Shown here: positions 41,998-52,236 of the stretch, in pieces
Layout of the letters: every line of letters starts with the position of its first letter
Position numbering within the stretch: the first letter of the stretch is position 1
DNA from: Flavobacteriaceae bacterium
GTDB taxonomy: Bacteria; Bacteroidota; Bacteroidia; Flavobacteriales; Flavobacteriaceae
DNA length: 58,240 nucleotides
Direction of reading: 5' to 3'
Assembly: GCA_028280265.1 (NCBI GenBank)
Contig: JANQMD010000032.1
Location: 1 to 58,240, forward strand
Translations under genes and position numbers: made by a program
The notes under the pieces: generated by a model
The model's input: only the letters and a program-made list of their open reading frames with translations
What the model was told of the DNA's origin: nothing
Databases searched by the model: none

Positions 41998-42957
41998 ATG
42001 CGAAATTATTTTTTGTTTTTTGTTCTTTCTTTTTTGTTGTTTTCATGTGCTAAAAAACCCAAGTACATAGTAAATGTAAATAATGTTTCTGTAGATTTTA
42101 AGATCAAAAGATTTGATGTAGATTTTTATCAATCTAAAATTGAAGACTTACCACTTTTAAAGAAAGAATATCCACTTTTATTCCCAGAATTAACACCTGA
42201 TAGTGTATGGGTATCAAAGATTAATGACAAAGAAGAGCAAGAATTATTTTCAGAGACTCAGAAAAAATATAAATCAATCGAGAAGATCAAAGATGATCTG
42301 AAAAACTTATTTCAGCATGTTGTGTATTATAATCCAAATTTCAAAGTGCCAAATGTAATTACAGTATTGAGTAATTTAGATTATGATTACAGGACAATCT
42401 ACCTAGATTCTTTAGTTGTAATATCCTTAGACTTGTATTTGGGAAAACAACACGATTTTTATGGTGATTATCCTGATTATATTAAACAGAATAACGAAGA
42501 GAAAAGAATTGTGGTAGATGTTGCTTCTAATATGATAGAGAAGCAAGTGAAATCTACATTTAATAGAACATTTTTAGGGAAAATGATTGCAGAAGGAAAA
42601 AAAATGTATCTACTAGATATGTATTTGCCTTTGGTGAAAGATGCGGTTAAAATAGGCTATTCTCCAGAAAAGCTCTCTTGGGCAATTAGTAATGAAGAGT
42701 CTATTTGGCAATACTTTATAGAGAAAAATCTTTTATACAGTACAGATACAAAATTGAATAAAAGATTTTTAGATGTTACTCCTTTTTCTAAGTTTTATTT
42801 AGAGCATGATAGAGATTCTCCAGGAAGAATAGGGCAATGGTTAGGGTGGCAGATTGTTAGATCATATATGGATAAGAATGATGTATCTTTGCAAACTCTT
42901 ATAGAAATTGACGAAGAGGAGCTTTTTAAAAAATCAAAATACAAACCCAGAAAATAA
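41998..42957 (+). CDS. gldB: gliding motility lipoprotein GldB
   Basis: A 319-aa lipoprotein required for gliding in Flavobacterium johnsoniae. The signal peptide MRNYFLFFVLSFLLFSC ends at Cys17. The mature part shows the GldB pattern: RFDVDFYQSKIEDLPLLKKE, YPLLFPELTPDSVW, LDSLVVISLDLYLGKQHDFY, PDYIKQN and PGRIGQWLGWQIVRSYMDKN. Many features recall a zinc-peptidase fold (DUF2268-like), but no clear HExxH is visible. The stop overlaps the gldC start (TAATG), so the two are translationally coupled, as in F. johnsoniae. Confidence 0.95.
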   Translation: MRNYFLFFVLSFLLFSCAKKPKYIVNVNNVSVDFKIKRFDVDFYQSKIEDLPLLKKEYPLLFPELTPDSVWVSKINDKEEQELFSETQKKYKSIEKIKDDLKNLFQHVVYYNPNFKVPNVITVLSNLDYDYRTIYLDSLVVISLDLYLGKQHDFYGDYPDYIKQNNEEKRIVVDVASNMIEKQVKSTFNRTFLGKMIAEGKKMYLLDMYLPLVKDAVKIGYSPEKLSWAISNEESIWQYFIEKNLLYSTDTKLNKRFLDVTPFSKFYLEHDRDSPGRIGQWLGWQIVRSYMDKNDVSLQTLIEIDEEELFKKSKYKPRK

Positions 42958-43295
42958 TGGCTATAGTGCATACTTCAAAAATAGAATTTGATATAGAGTT
43001 AGATGAAAACAGAATCCCAGAAAATATTAACTGGTCTGCAGTTGATGGAGGGGTTAATAATGAAGCATCTAAAGCAATTATGTTATCTGTTTGGGATCAT
43101 CATAAAAAAGATACATTACGAATGGATCTTTGGACAAAAGATATGCCTGTAGATGAAATGAAACAGTTTTTTCATCAAACTTTGGTGTCAATGGCAAATA
43201 CTTTTGAAAGAGCAACAAATGATGAAAAAATGAGTGCAACCATGAGGGATTTTTGTGATTACTTTGCTGAAAAGCTGGAGTTAATTAAAAAATAA
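42957..43295 (+). CDS. gldC: gliding motility protein GldC
   Basis: A 112-aa cytoplasmic protein that accompanies GldB and enhances gliding. It is recognised by IEFDIELDENRIPENINWSA, DHHKKDTLRMDLWTKDMPVD and MKQFFHQTLVSMANTFERAT. It has no signal peptide. Its ATG overlaps the gldB stop codon, and the next gene is 84 bp away with no terminator of standard form between. Confidence 0.95.
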   Translation: MAIVHTSKIEFDIELDENRIPENINWSAVDGGVNNEASKAIMLSVWDHHKKDTLRMDLWTKDMPVDEMKQFFHQTLVSMANTFERATNDEKMSATMRDFCDYFAEKLELIKK

Positions 43296-43379
43296 GACAC
43301 TTTTTTTTCAGACCAATTCTTTCGAGTTAGGTTTTTTTAGCTATATTTATTCTTTATTAACCCCTAAACTCTCCCCCAA

Positions 43380-43868
43380 ATGAGATTACTTAAACACATC
43401 TGTGTGGTAGGAATCGTGTCCCTATTTTTTTCCTGTTCTTACCAAGAAGACACCGTAGCATTCTTTATCGACAATCAACTCAAAAACCAACTTATCATTG
43501 ATGGTATGGATGAAAATTCGAATAAATCCATCCATCAAAGTGCTAAATTAGACCTAACATCTGTAGAGTCTTTTAATAGGTATATAAGTAATTTAAAAGA
43601 AGTTGAGATAACAAGGGTGACCTGTAATTTTGATAATTATCAAGGCGCTATACATAATGGAAAAATACATATTGATGATATTTTTCTAGGTGACTTCAAT
43701 AAAGCGCCTCATAAAATTGATATTGTAGACACGAAAATTTTAAAAAACTTAGGGAATAAATTTTTAGACAAAACGACTCTAGAATTTTATTTCTCAGGAA
43801 ACTCTAGTACAAAGCATTTCTTAAATGTGAGTATAAAAATAGAATTTAAAGGAACTTTTGTTAACTAA
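43380..43868 (+). CDS. lipoprotein of unknown function
   Basis: A 162-aa exported lipoprotein with signal peptide ending LFFSC (Cys19) and mature sequence SYQEDTVAFFIDNQLKNQLI. It is mostly beta-strand with alternating hydrophobic residues (FLDKTTLEFYFSGNSSTKHF, LNVSIKIEFKGTFVN), as in a small surface or periplasmic barrel. I recognise no family. It stands after gldC in the same direction, but a link with gliding is not shown. The 198 bases to the OmpA gene end carry a GAAAACTAGTTTTC palindrome. Confidence 0.7.
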   Translation: MRLLKHICVVGIVSLFFSCSYQEDTVAFFIDNQLKNQLIIDGMDENSNKSIHQSAKLDLTSVESFNRYISNLKEVEITRVTCNFDNYQGAIHNGKIHIDDIFLGDFNKAPHKIDIVDTKILKNLGNKFLDKTTLEFYFSGNSSTKHFLNVSIKIEFKGTFVN

Positions 43869-44066
43869 AACAAAACCCTTCGAAAACTAGTTTTCAATAG
43901 CGAACAATTTTATAAATTTCAATTGAAGTCTTACTATTGGTTAAAAAATAAGTCTGAGAAAAAAGTTAGCTTTTGGCTTTGCTAGAGGGATTTAATAACC
44001 AAAAACGTATCTTGTTAAAAGAAGCTACTGTCTCCTATCAATACATCGTTTGCTGCATCTAGTTAG

Positions 44067-45725
44067 TTACTTTTTTATACGTAATATTTGACCAGCAGTA
44101 ATTTCGTTTGTTTTTAAGTTGTTAATTTTCTTTAACTCAGGTATAGTAATACCGTATTTTTGAGCGATAGAAAAGAGCGTTTCACCTTCTTGAACAGTGT
44201 GTGTTTTGGCTTGTTCGAGGTTACTGTTGGGAATTTGCTCTATGTTTTCATTATAAGGATGTATTTCAACTCTTCTGTTTAGTTGTCTTCCTTCGGCAGT
44301 TTCATTGGAAAACTTTGGTCTAGTTTCTCCATATCCTTTGGAAGTTAATCTTTTTAATGATACGCCTTTACGAACTAAATACTTTCTTACATTGGCAGCT
44401 CTTCTCTCAGAGAGATATTGATTAAAATTATTTCGATCCCTGTTATCTGTATGCCCTTCAATTAGAAATTTAATATTAACGGGTAATTGTTTAATCAGTT
44501 CAGCGATTCTATTCAATGTTGAATAAGAAGATGCTCTAATTGCATCTTTACCTGTATTAAAGAATACATTGGCAGACAGTAAATTAATATTTTGAATAAC
44601 CATCTGCTGTTTTTGAGCTTGAGGTTGAGGGCACCCTTTATTTTCTGCTTTTCCAGGTGTGTTAGGGCATAAGTCCTTGTCATCGTTTATTCCATCGTTG
44701 TCAGAATCTTGAAGCATAGGACATCCCTTATTTTCTATAGGCCCTGGTTTTAGAGGACAGTCATCTTTATAATCTGGCAGTTGATCTTTATCTGAGTCGA
44801 TTGAAACTCCATTTCCATAGACAAGTACACCTTTAGGTGTATTGGGTTCTCTATCTAATTGATCCATTACTCCATCACCATCTGTATCTTTTATCTGTAT
44901 TTGCGGTATGACAGGTATGTTTACTGAATCCTTTTTTTCATCATCTCCCCAAATAGTGAAGATTTTCTCTCTTCCTAACTTAACCGCTAATCCAACATGA
45001 GTTACAAAAAAAGTTTCCCAGTCTTGTTTATTAGAAATTGTTGCATCTAAATGATCTTCATAGTTAAAGTACCATGATGGTCTTATTTCTATATCGACTC
45101 TTTTATTAATTCTGTATTTAATTCCTAGTTGTGCAGATAAATAAATAGAACTGGCTTCATTTACATTGTTTCTTGCAGGGTTATTTCCAAAATCGACCAA
45201 TTTTGTACTTGAACCGTCTGGATTTCTTTGAAATAATGCCGAATTATATTGATGATATCCCATTCCAAAGTAGCCTGAGAAATGCCATTTTTGTGCTGAT
45301 TGTAGATACAAGTTGGAGAAACTAAGAATTAAATTGAGTTCAGCTCCGTAAGCTCTACCCTTAAAAAAAAGATCGTTGTTTATGAGAGTTTTATCTACAT
45401 ATAGGATGTCGTATATATTTGAAAAATATTGAGCTGCTCCAGAAATTTTATTGTAATTAACCTTGAATTCTAATCCTAGAAGAGGATTGAACATTTTGTC
45501 TATATATGCATATCCTCCAAAATTCCAAAAATTACCTTGAGTACCAGTGCCAATAGAGCGAAGATCTCCGTGCATGATGAAATTGGTAAAACCACCACCA
45601 ACTGCCCATGAATTACTATTTTTAAAGTTAATACTGTTTTTATATGTAAATTGATCGGTGGTGAATTGACCCGATAAGTTCAGTGACATAAAAACAAAAA
45701 AAGACAAGGATAAAATTTTCCTCAT
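44067..45725 (-). CDS. OmpA-family outer membrane protein with TSP3 repeats and C-terminal LysM
   Basis: A 552-aa secreted protein: signal peptide MRKILSLSFFVFMSLNLSGQ, an N-terminal beta-barrel (about 21-265), calcium-type thrombospondin-3 repeats (about 277-367; DTDGDGVMD, DSDKDQLPDYKDDCPLKPGP, DSDNDGINDDKDLCPNTPGK), an OmpA peptidoglycan-binding domain (about 388-489; FLIEGHTDNRDRNNFNQYLS) and a LysM domain (about 506-550; HTVQEGETLFSIAQKYGITI). It therefore has two peptidoglycan-binding modules in series. The role is anchoring of the outer membrane to the wall. It is monocistronic. Confidence 0.92.
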   Translation of the reverse strand: MRKILSLSFFVFMSLNLSGQFTTDQFTYKNSINFKNSNSWAVGGGFTNFIMHGDLRSIGTGTQGNFWNFGGYAYIDKMFNPLLGLEFKVNYNKISGAAQYFSNIYDILYVDKTLINNDLFFKGRAYGAELNLILSFSNLYLQSAQKWHFSGYFGMGYHQYNSALFQRNPDGSSTKLVDFGNNPARNNVNEASSIYLSAQLGIKYRINKRVDIEIRPSWYFNYEDHLDATISNKQDWETFFVTHVGLAVKLGREKIFTIWGDDEKKDSVNIPVIPQIQIKDTDGDGVMDQLDREPNTPKGVLVYGNGVSIDSDKDQLPDYKDDCPLKPGPIENKGCPMLQDSDNDGINDDKDLCPNTPGKAENKGCPQPQAQKQQMVIQNINLLSANVFFNTGKDAIRASSYSTLNRIAELIKQLPVNIKFLIEGHTDNRDRNNFNQYLSERRAANVRKYLVRKGVSLKRLTSKGYGETRPKFSNETAEGRQLNRRVEIHPYNENIEQIPNSNLEQAKTHTVQEGETLFSIAQKYGITIPELKKINNLKTNEITAGQILRIKK

Positions 45726-45792
45726 GTTATTGTGTTGGTTTCTGTTATAGTTTTAGAGGGGGATGCGTAAGTGATAAAAGTATAAAAAAAAG

Positions 45793-46917
45793 TTAAAATA
45801 AATTAACTTTATTTATAATGCTTTTATAGTCAGATATGTTTTTTACAAAATCGAGTTCCGATACATCAATAATCAAGGTATTAAGCTTTTGTTTAGTCTT
45901 TATAAAATTTGAGTATCCATCATGAATTTTTTGGAGATATGAAGCTTCAATGTTTTGTTCAAAATCCCTACCTCTTTTTTTGATGTTTTCTAAAAGCCTC
46001 TCTGTATTTTGATATAAATAAATATATAAATCTGGCTTGGTTATCTCTTTATACATAATGTCAAACATTTTTCTATACAGTGCATATTCATCTTTTTGCA
46101 ATGTTACTTGTGCAAAAATGAGTGACTTAAATATATAATAATCGGACACAATGAAATTTTTAAATAAGTCGAACTGCGCTAAATCATCGCTTAACTGTTG
46201 ATATCTGTCGGCAAGAAAACTCATTTCAAGTGGGAAAGCATAACGCTCTTGCTCTTTATAAAACTTTGGTAGAAAAGGATTGTCTGCAAATCTTTCCAAA
46301 ACAACTTTAGCATTGTACTCATCACTAATCATGTTAGCCAAAGAGGTTTTTCCTGCACCAATATTTCCTTCAATAGCAATGTAATTGTATTTCTCAGATA
46401 AGGGAATAGGGCGATTAAGTGTTTCTTGAATGACTTCAATATGACCAGTATCATCACAGTTTTTCAAACAAATATGAATTTGTTTTTTCTCTACAGGATG
46501 AAGAATGTTTTTTGCAATTTCTGCAAGCGGAGCCAAAACAAACTTCCGCTCTAGCATTTTCTCATGGGGAATTTTCAACGTTTGTGAAAAAACAATTTCA
46601 TCATCAAAAAGAAGAATATCAATATCAATAATCCTATCAGAATACGATTTAGAATCATTCCGTACTCTCCCTAAGCTTTCTTCAATAGTCAGTAGTTTAT
46701 TCATCAACACCTCTGGCTGTAAATAGGTGGAGACTTGTATACAAATATTAAAAAAATCTTCACCCTCATAACCCCAAGAGGCAGTTTTGTAGATAGAACT
46801 AATTTTTTTGACGGCTCCCACGTCATCTGCAATTCGATGAACAGCTTGCTGCAAATTATCGCGCTTTTTACCCTTGTTAGAGCCTAAAGATAGATATGTA
46901 GTTCTTTGGATTTTCAT
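45793..46917 (-). CDS. folK: bifunctional HPPK (FolK) / deoxynucleoside kinase fusion
   Basis: A 374-aa fusion. Residues 1-145 are HPPK, which pyrophosphorylates 6-hydroxymethyl-dihydropterin in folate synthesis (LSLGSNKGKKRDNLQQAVHR, EESLGRVRN, DRIIDIDILLF with Mg ligands Asp98 and Asp100). From 177 on is a deoxynucleoside kinase (P-loop GNIGAGKT 184-191, VLERFADNPFLPKFYKEQER, DRYQQLSDDLAQFDLFKNF, lid KKRGRDFEQNIEASYL). The fusion links folate synthesis with deoxynucleoside salvage in one chain and is common in this phylum. The start ATG 46917 gives a normal HPPK N-terminus. Confidence 0.93.
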   Translation of the reverse strand: MKIQRTTYLSLGSNKGKKRDNLQQAVHRIADDVGAVKKISSIYKTASWGYEGEDFFNICIQVSTYLQPEVLMNKLLTIEESLGRVRNDSKSYSDRIIDIDILLFDDEIVFSQTLKIPHEKMLERKFVLAPLAEIAKNILHPVEKKQIHICLKNCDDTGHIEVIQETLNRPIPLSEKYNYIAIEGNIGAGKTSLANMISDEYNAKVVLERFADNPFLPKFYKEQERYAFPLEMSFLADRYQQLSDDLAQFDLFKNFIVSDYYIFKSLIFAQVTLQKDEYALYRKMFDIMYKEITKPDLYIYLYQNTERLLENIKKRGRDFEQNIEASYLQKIHDGYSNFIKTKQKLNTLIIDVSELDFVKNISDYKSIINKVNLF

Positions 46918-46935
46918 GTGAGGCTACAAAGAAAA

Positions 46936-46968
46936 ATAAAAAAAGCGTCAAATTTAATTTGACGCTTT
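46936..46968 (-). terminator. Rho-independent terminator after pnp
   Basis: AAAGCGTCAAAT-TTA-ATTTGACGCTTT forms a 12-bp stem followed, on the minus strand, by a T run, 26 bp after the pnp stop. Confidence 0.88.
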
Positions 46969-46993
46969 AAAAGTTATAAAGAAAAGAAGATGT

Positions 46994-49225
46994 CTATTCT
47001 TCTTTTTTCTCAGGTCTAGGCTTTCTATCTTGACCGTTGTTTCTGTGTCTGTTATCTCTACCTTTTCCTCTGTTGTCATTATTTCTTGGTTTAGAAACGT
47101 AACCTTCAGGTTTTGGTAGTAAAGCTTTTCTAGAAACCTTTTCTTTTCTTGTTCTAGGATCGATACCGAAATACTTTACATCTAATACATCTCCTAGATT
47201 TACAACATCAGAAACATTATTTGTGCGCTCCCATGCCAATTCACTTACGTGTAACAATACTTCATTACCTGGAGCTTGAGTATATTCAACTACAGCACCA
47301 AATTCTAACATTTTAATCACTTTTACCTCGTAAACAGAACCTTTTTCAGGTTTGAACATCATTGCATCAATTTTCGCTAATACCGCGTCAATTCCCTCTT
47401 GGTTTGTTCCTAAGATTTCAACGATTCCTTCTTCAGTTACAGGGTCTTCATTGATAACAATAGTGGTCTCTGTATCCTTTTGAAGTTCTTGAATGTGTTT
47501 TCCACCAGGACCGATAAATGCACCAATCAAATCGTTCGGGATTCTTCTGGTTAACATTTTTGGAGCATGTGGTTTTACATCGGCATTTGGTTGAGCAATG
47601 GTATCTGTCAATTTCTCTAAAATATGCAAACGACCGTCTCTCGCTTGTTGCAATGCTTGTACTAAGATTTCGTAAGACAATCCTTTGATCTTAATATCCA
47701 TCTGACAAGCTGTAATTCCATCTGCAGTTCCAGTTACTTTAAAATCCATATCCCCTAAGTGATCTTCATCACCTAAAATATCAGATAAAACAGCATAACG
47801 ATCTCCATCAGAAATCAATCCCATGGCAATTCCTGAAACAGGTTTTTTCATAGAAACCCCTGCATCCATTAGCGCCATTGTTCCTGAACAAACGGTTGCC
47901 ATAGAAGAAGATCCATTCGATTCTAAGACTTCCGATACAACTCGTACGGTGTATGGAAAATCTTCTGGAATCATTCCTTTTAATGCTCTTTGAGCTAGGT
48001 TTCCATGTCCAATCTCACGACGTGAAGTTCCTCTAAGAGGTCTTGCTTCACCTGTTGAGAAAGGAGGGAAGTTATAATGTAAATAGAAACGCTCTTCTCC
48101 TTGTACTGTTGGAGAATCAATCATATTAGCATCTCTAGAGGTTCCTAAGGTAACTGTGGCTAAGGCTTGAGTTTCCCCTCTTGTAAAGATGGAAGAACCA
48201 TGAGTCTTTGGCAAATAGTCAACTTCACACCAGATAGGTCTGATATCGGTAGTTTTTCTACCATCTAAACGTAAACCTTCATTGAGGGTTAAATCTCTTA
48301 CAGCAGTTTTGTGGGCTTTCCCAAAATACTTCCCGATTAAATCACCGTATTCCTCAACTTCTTCTTCAGAGAAGGTAGCAACCAACTCTTCTTTTACCTC
48401 AGAAAAAGCTTGCCCTCTTTCTTGTTTTGAAGTTCCTTGTTTCGCAATATCATAACATCTTTGGTAAGAGAAATCGTGAATCTTCTTTGCAAGTTCTTCA
48501 TTTTCCTCTTCTCCTTCATACTCGCGCGTTTCTTTTTTGCCAACAGCCTCTACTAATTTTACTTGGGCTTCGCACTGTACTTTGATCGCTTCATGTGCTA
48601 CACGGATCGCTTCTGCCATTTCTTCTTCAGAAACTTCATCCATTTCACCCTCTACCATGGCAACTGAGTCTGCGGAAGCTCCAATCATCATATCAATGTC
48701 AGCTTCTGCTAATTGAGTATAACTTGGGTTGATAATAAATTCCCCATTTACTCTTGCAACTCTTACCTCAGAAATAGGAGTTTCAAAAGGGATGTCTGAT
48801 AATTGAATAGCTGTAGATGCAGCCAAACCAGCCAATGCATCGGGCATTACATTCTCATCATGAGACATCAATTGAATCATTACCTGAGTTTCGGCATGAT
48901 AATCTTTTGGGAATAGTGGACGTAAGACACGATCTACCAAACGCATGGTTAAAATCTCGTCGTTACTAGGTCTTGCTTCTCGCTTCATAAATCCACCCGG
49001 ATAACGACCAGCAGCTGCAAACTTTTCTCTATAGTCTACTGTTAAGGGTAAAAAATCTATCCCTGGGTTAGCACTTCTTGCAGATACTACTGTAGCTAGC
49101 AACATCGTGTCTCCCATTCTTACAACAACAGATCCATCAGCTTGTTTTGCCAATTTTCCTGTTTCTAATGTGATGGTTCTCCCATCTCCAAGTTCAATGA
49201 CTTGGTTAAATACTTTTGGAATCAT
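46994..49225 (-). CDS. pnp: polyribonucleotide nucleotidyltransferase
   Basis: A 743-aa exoribonuclease that degrades RNA 3'-5' by phosphorolysis. Two RNase PH domains (residues 1-about 215, and about 310-545; [60 protein letters not shown]) are separated by the helical linker. Then come a KH domain ([20 protein letters not shown]) and an S1 domain ([20 protein letters not shown]). The end is a basic, Asn/Arg/Gly-rich tail ([17 protein letters not shown]) likely to add RNA affinity. It is downstream of rpsO as in many bacteria, but a terminator lies between. Confidence 0.97.
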   Translation of the reverse strand: MIPKVFNQVIELGDGRTITLETGKLAKQADGSVVVRMGDTMLLATVVSARSANPGIDFLPLTVDYREKFAAAGRYPGGFMKREARPSNDEILTMRLVDRVLRPLFPKDYHAETQVMIQLMSHDENVMPDALAGLAASTAIQLSDIPFETPISEVRVARVNGEFIINPSYTQLAEADIDMMIGASADSVAMVEGEMDEVSEEEMAEAIRVAHEAIKVQCEAQVKLVEAVGKKETREYEGEEENEELAKKIHDFSYQRCYDIAKQGTSKQERGQAFSEVKEELVATFSEEEVEEYGDLIGKYFGKAHKTAVRDLTLNEGLRLDGRKTTDIRPIWCEVDYLPKTHGSSIFTRGETQALATVTLGTSRDANMIDSPTVQGEERFYLHYNFPPFSTGEARPLRGTSRREIGHGNLAQRALKGMIPEDFPYTVRVVSEVLESNGSSSMATVCSGTMALMDAGVSMKKPVSGIAMGLISDGDRYAVLSDILGDEDHLGDMDFKVTGTADGITACQMDIKIKGLSYEILVQALQQARDGRLHILEKLTDTIAQPNADVKPHAPKMLTRRIPNDLIGAFIGPGGKHIQELQKDTETTIVINEDPVTEEGIVEILGTNQEGIDAVLAKIDAMMFKPEKGSVYEVKVIKMLEFGAVVEYTQAPGNEVLLHVSELAWERTNNVSDVVNLGDVLDVKYFGIDPRTRKEKVSRKALLPKPEGYVSKPRNNDNRGKGRDNRHRNNGQDRKPRPEKKEE

Positions 49226-49352
49226 AGGTTAATAATTCGTTCTAAAATTAATTTACTAATGTGTGTGTTGTTGTGTGTTGTGTTCCAATGGAAGTTACTT
49301 TAACTTAAAAGTTCAGTAACCTAAAAAAAGTAATAAAACAGTTGTTTTAAAA

Positions 49353-49383
49353 TAAAAAGAGGCAGCATGACGCCGCCTCTTTT
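49353..49383 (-). terminator. terminator/attenuator between rpsO and pnp
   Basis: On the minus strand, the arms AAAAGAGGC and GCCTCTTTT with an 11-base loop are followed by TTTTATTTT, 8 bp after the rpsO stop. pnp must rely on read-through or its own promoter in the 166-bp gap. Confidence 0.85.
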
Positions 49384-49391
49384 GATAGGTA

Positions 49392-49661
49392 TTATTTTCT
49401 AATTCCTAATTCTTTGATAATTGCACGATATCTTGTGATATCTTTTTTCTTTAAGTAGTCTAAAAGACTTCTACGCTTTCCTACCATCTTTACTAAGGAA
49501 CGCTCAGTGTTAAAATCTTTACGATTTCTTTTTAAGTGTTCTGTTAAGTGATTAATTCTGTGCGTGAACAATGCAATTTGCCCTTCTGCTGAACCGGTAT
49601 CGTTTTTTCCTTTACCGTGTTTTTCGAAGATGTTTTCTTTTACTTCTTTAGTTAAATACAT
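49392..49661 (-). CDS. rpsO: 30S ribosomal protein S15
   Basis: An 89-aa primary rRNA-binding protein of the small subunit. It is complete with the S15 signature GSAEGQIALFTHRINHLTEH and LVKMVGKRRSLLDYLKKKDI, and the end YRAIIKELGIRK. A TACATTTG box at 49723-49716 is a likely -7 element. It is upstream of pnp, as in E. coli. Confidence 0.97.
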   Translation of the reverse strand: MYLTKEVKENIFEKHGKGKNDTGSAEGQIALFTHRINHLTEHLKRNRKDFNTERSLVKMVGKRRSLLDYLKKKDITRYRAIIKELGIRK

Positions 49662-49853
49662 GCCAATATTATTTAAATGATTTTTATGTACTCAATGAGT
49701 TTTTCATTGAAGTTGCAAATGTACAACTATTTTTTGAATGAAAAATTGATGAAGAAATCAAATTTTTTTAGACCGAACCAAACTTTTTAAAATTTCTTGG
49801 GTCTAACAAGTAAGAGATTCATTAGTGAGTTTTGGTTGATAGTTTTTAAATGT

Positions 49854-49884
49854 AAAAAGCGACGCTAACAGCGTCGCTTTTTTT
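49854..49884 (-). terminator. Rho-independent terminator after accD
   Basis: AAAAAGCGACGC-TAACA-GCGTCGCTTTTTT, a strong GC-rich stem, overlaps the last bases of the accD stop codon and runs into the gap before rpsO. Confidence 0.88.
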
Positions 49885-50740
49885 ATGCTCTTACAGGTTG
49901 ATTTTGGATCAAGTCAATGTATAAGTTTACTTTTTCTTTTAGGTGCTTTCTTTCGAAAATAGCATCTAAGAACCCGTGCTCTAGTAAAAATTCTGAGCGT
50001 TGGAATCCTTCCGGTAAATCTTTTCCTGTAGTATCTTTTACAACTCTAGGTCCTGCAAACCCAATCAACGCTCCAGGTTCTGCAATATTGATGTCTCCTA
50101 ACATTGCAAAAGAAGCGGTTGTTCCTCCTGTAGTAGGATCTGTACAAAGTGAGATGTATGGAATTTTTGCATCTGCTAACTGAGCTAGTTTTGCAGAAGT
50201 CTTTGCCAACTGCATTAAAGAAAGAGAAGCTTCCATCATTCTTGCTCCTCCAGATTTTGAAATCATTAAAAAAGGAATTTTGTTTTTGATCGCATAATCA
50301 ATTGCTCTTGCAATTTTTTCACCAACAACACTTCCCATAGAACCTCCAATAAATTTAAAATCCATAGCAGCAATGACCAAATCTTTTCCTTGAGATTTTC
50401 CAACAGCAGTTCTTACTGCATCTTTTAATTTGGTTTTCTCCTGAGCATCCTTTAAGCGATCTGGATATTTTTTATTGTCCTCAAATTTTAAAGGATCTTT
50501 TGATGACATTTTAGCGTCTAGCTCTTCAAATTTGTTATCATCAAAGAAGATTTCGAAGTATTCTTTACTTCCAATTCTTACATGATAGCCATCTTCTGGA
50601 CTTACATATAAGTTTTGTTTTAGTTCTTCTGTGTCAATGATTTTTCCACTTGGAGTCTTGTACCAAAGACCTTTTGGTGTGTCTTTCTTAGCTTCTGTTG
50701 GAGTTTGAATTCCTTTATCTTTTCGTTTAAACCAAGCCAT
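49883..50740 (-). CDS. accD: acetyl-CoA carboxylase carboxyltransferase subunit beta, zinc ribbon degenerate
   Basis: A 285-aa subunit that with AccA transfers carboxyl from biotin to acetyl-CoA, the first step of fatty acid synthesis. Catalytic regions are normal ([68 protein letters not shown]). The N-terminal zinc ribbon keeps its length and fold pattern, but all four Cys are replaced: CPxC reads TPSG (29-32) and the second CPxC reads SPED (47-50). It is monocistronic with its own terminator. A TAAATTTG box at 50803-50796 fits the promoter -7 element. Confidence 0.96.
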   Translation of the reverse strand: MAWFKRKDKGIQTPTEAKKDTPKGLWYKTPSGKIIDTEELKQNLYVSPEDGYHVRIGSKEYFEIFFDDNKFEELDAKMSSKDPLKFEDNKKYPDRLKDAQEKTKLKDAVRTAVGKSQGKDLVIAAMDFKFIGGSMGSVVGEKIARAIDYAIKNKIPFLMISKSGGARMMEASLSLMQLAKTSAKLAQLADAKIPYISLCTDPTTGGTTASFAMLGDINIAEPGALIGFAGPRVVKDTTGKDLPEGFQRSEFLLEHGFLDAIFERKHLKEKVNLYIDLIQNQPVRA

Positions 50741-50835
50741 GTGTTAGTTTTTGAGTTGTCTGTTTTTAATAATTCCTTATAAAAGGTTTAGTGGGCAAAT
50801 TTAGGGATTAATTTGTATAAGTAAGAAATGAAAAT

Positions 50836-50879
50836 AAAAAGTCTGGTAAAGAATAGAAACAAACTCCTCTACCAGACTT
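50836..50879 (-). terminator. Rho-independent terminator after fbaA
   Basis: The arms AAGTCTGGTA (50839-50848) and TACCAGACTT (50870-50879) pair. On the minus strand they are followed by TTTTTATTTTC, 26 bp after the fbaA stop. Confidence 0.8.
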
Positions 50880-50904
50880 GATATATTTATGATTTTAATC
50901 GACT

Positions 50905-51972
50905 TTAAAGTGTGTTTACATTGTTTAAGTCTTCAAAGGCCTTTTTTAGCCTTTCTTTGAAAGTAACCTCGCCCTCGCGTAACCACTTTCTTGGATCGTA
51001 GTACTTTTTGTTTGGTTGATCGGCGCCATCAGGATTTCCTATTTGTGTTTTTAAATAGTCGATTTTTCCAGTCATGTAATCGCGAATTCCTTCTGTAAAT
51101 GCAAATTGTAAATCGGTATCAATGTTCATTTTAATCACCCCATAACCAATTGCCTCTCTGATTTCCTCTAGTGTAGATCCAGAACCTCCATGGAAAACAA
51201 AATCGATTGTATTGTGCGAGACACCGTATTTTTCAGAAATATACTCTTGAGAATTTTTTAAAATTTTTGGTGTCAATTTCACATTTCCTGGTTTGTACAC
51301 TCCGTGAACATTTCCAAAGGCAGCAGCGACAGTAAATTGATCGCTTACTTTCAAAAGTTCTTCGTAAGCATATGCTACTTCTTCAGGTTGTGTATATAGT
51401 TTAGAAGCGTCTACATCGGAGTTGTCTACACCATCTTCTTCTCCTCCTGTAATTCCTAGCTCAATTTCTAAAGTCATGCCCATTTTTGACATACGAGCTA
51501 AATATTCTTTACAAATCTCAATATTTTCTTCAATAGGCTCTTCAGATAAATCAATCATATGTGAGCTATACAAAGGCTTTCCAGTTTGCTTAAAATGCTC
51601 TTCACTGGCATCTAACAACCCATCTATCCAAGGCAATAATTTTTTGGCACAGTGGTCAGTGTGTAAAATAACAGGCACTCCGTACGCTTCTGCTAATAAA
51701 TGTACATGCTTTGCTCCAGCAACAGCTCCAGCGATAGCTGATTGTTGCCCTTCATTGGAAAGACCTTTCCCAGCATTGAACTGTGCTCCACCGTTTGAAA
51801 ATTGAATGATAACGGGAGCGTTTAAATCTCTAGCAGTCTCTAAAACACCATTGATAGAATTAGAGCCTACAACATTTACAGCAGGTAATGCAAACCCTTT
51901 TTCTTTCGCTAACTTAAAAATTTCTTGAACTTCATAGCCTGTTGCAACTCCTGGCTTAATATTGTGACTCAT
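50905..51972 (-). CDS. fbaA: class II fructose-bisphosphate aldolase
   Basis: A 355-aa Zn-dependent aldolase that splits fructose 1,6-bisphosphate in glycolysis and forms it in gluconeogenesis. Metal and substrate residues are in VILHTDHCAKKLLPW (104-118), ELGITGGEEDGVDNSD, FGNVHGVYKPGN and DFVFHGGSGSTLEEI. The length matches E. coli FbaA (359 aa). A TATTTTTG box at 52012-52005 is a likely -7 element. fbp, which catalyses the next gluconeogenic step, is at 30089. Confidence 0.96.
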   Translation of the reverse strand: MSHNIKPGVATGYEVQEIFKLAKEKGFALPAVNVVGSNSINGVLETARDLNAPVIIQFSNGGAQFNAGKGLSNEGQQSAIAGAVAGAKHVHLLAEAYGVPVILHTDHCAKKLLPWIDGLLDASEEHFKQTGKPLYSSHMIDLSEEPIEENIEICKEYLARMSKMGMTLEIELGITGGEEDGVDNSDVDASKLYTQPEEVAYAYEELLKVSDQFTVAAAFGNVHGVYKPGNVKLTPKILKNSQEYISEKYGVSHNTIDFVFHGGSGSTLEEIREAIGYGVIKMNIDTDLQFAFTEGIRDYMTGKIDYLKTQIGNPDGADQPNKKYYDPRKWLREGEVTFKERLKKAFEDLNNVNTL

Positions 51973-52236
51973 TGTAATGTATTTATGTAGTTGTATTTAG
52001 AATTCAAAAATAGTCAAAATTCGAAAAGAACAGAGGTAAAAGAAAAGAAAGTACGAAAACGATGTTGTGAAGATGAAGGTTTGAAAGTTCAAAGATGAAA
52101 GTCAATTTTTATCGAAAAAATTTATTATTACTAAAGCCTTTATAGAAAACGTAGAAAAAAGAACATCTTGATTCTTTTCTCTTGATTCTAAATAGTCTTC
52201 AATCCAATTTTTAAATATGAACGGGCAAGTCAAATA

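Noticed and set aside
46942..46968. Inverted repeat as a transposon end
   Set aside because: The loop is 3 bases and a T run follows on the minus strand, so it is an ordinary terminator.
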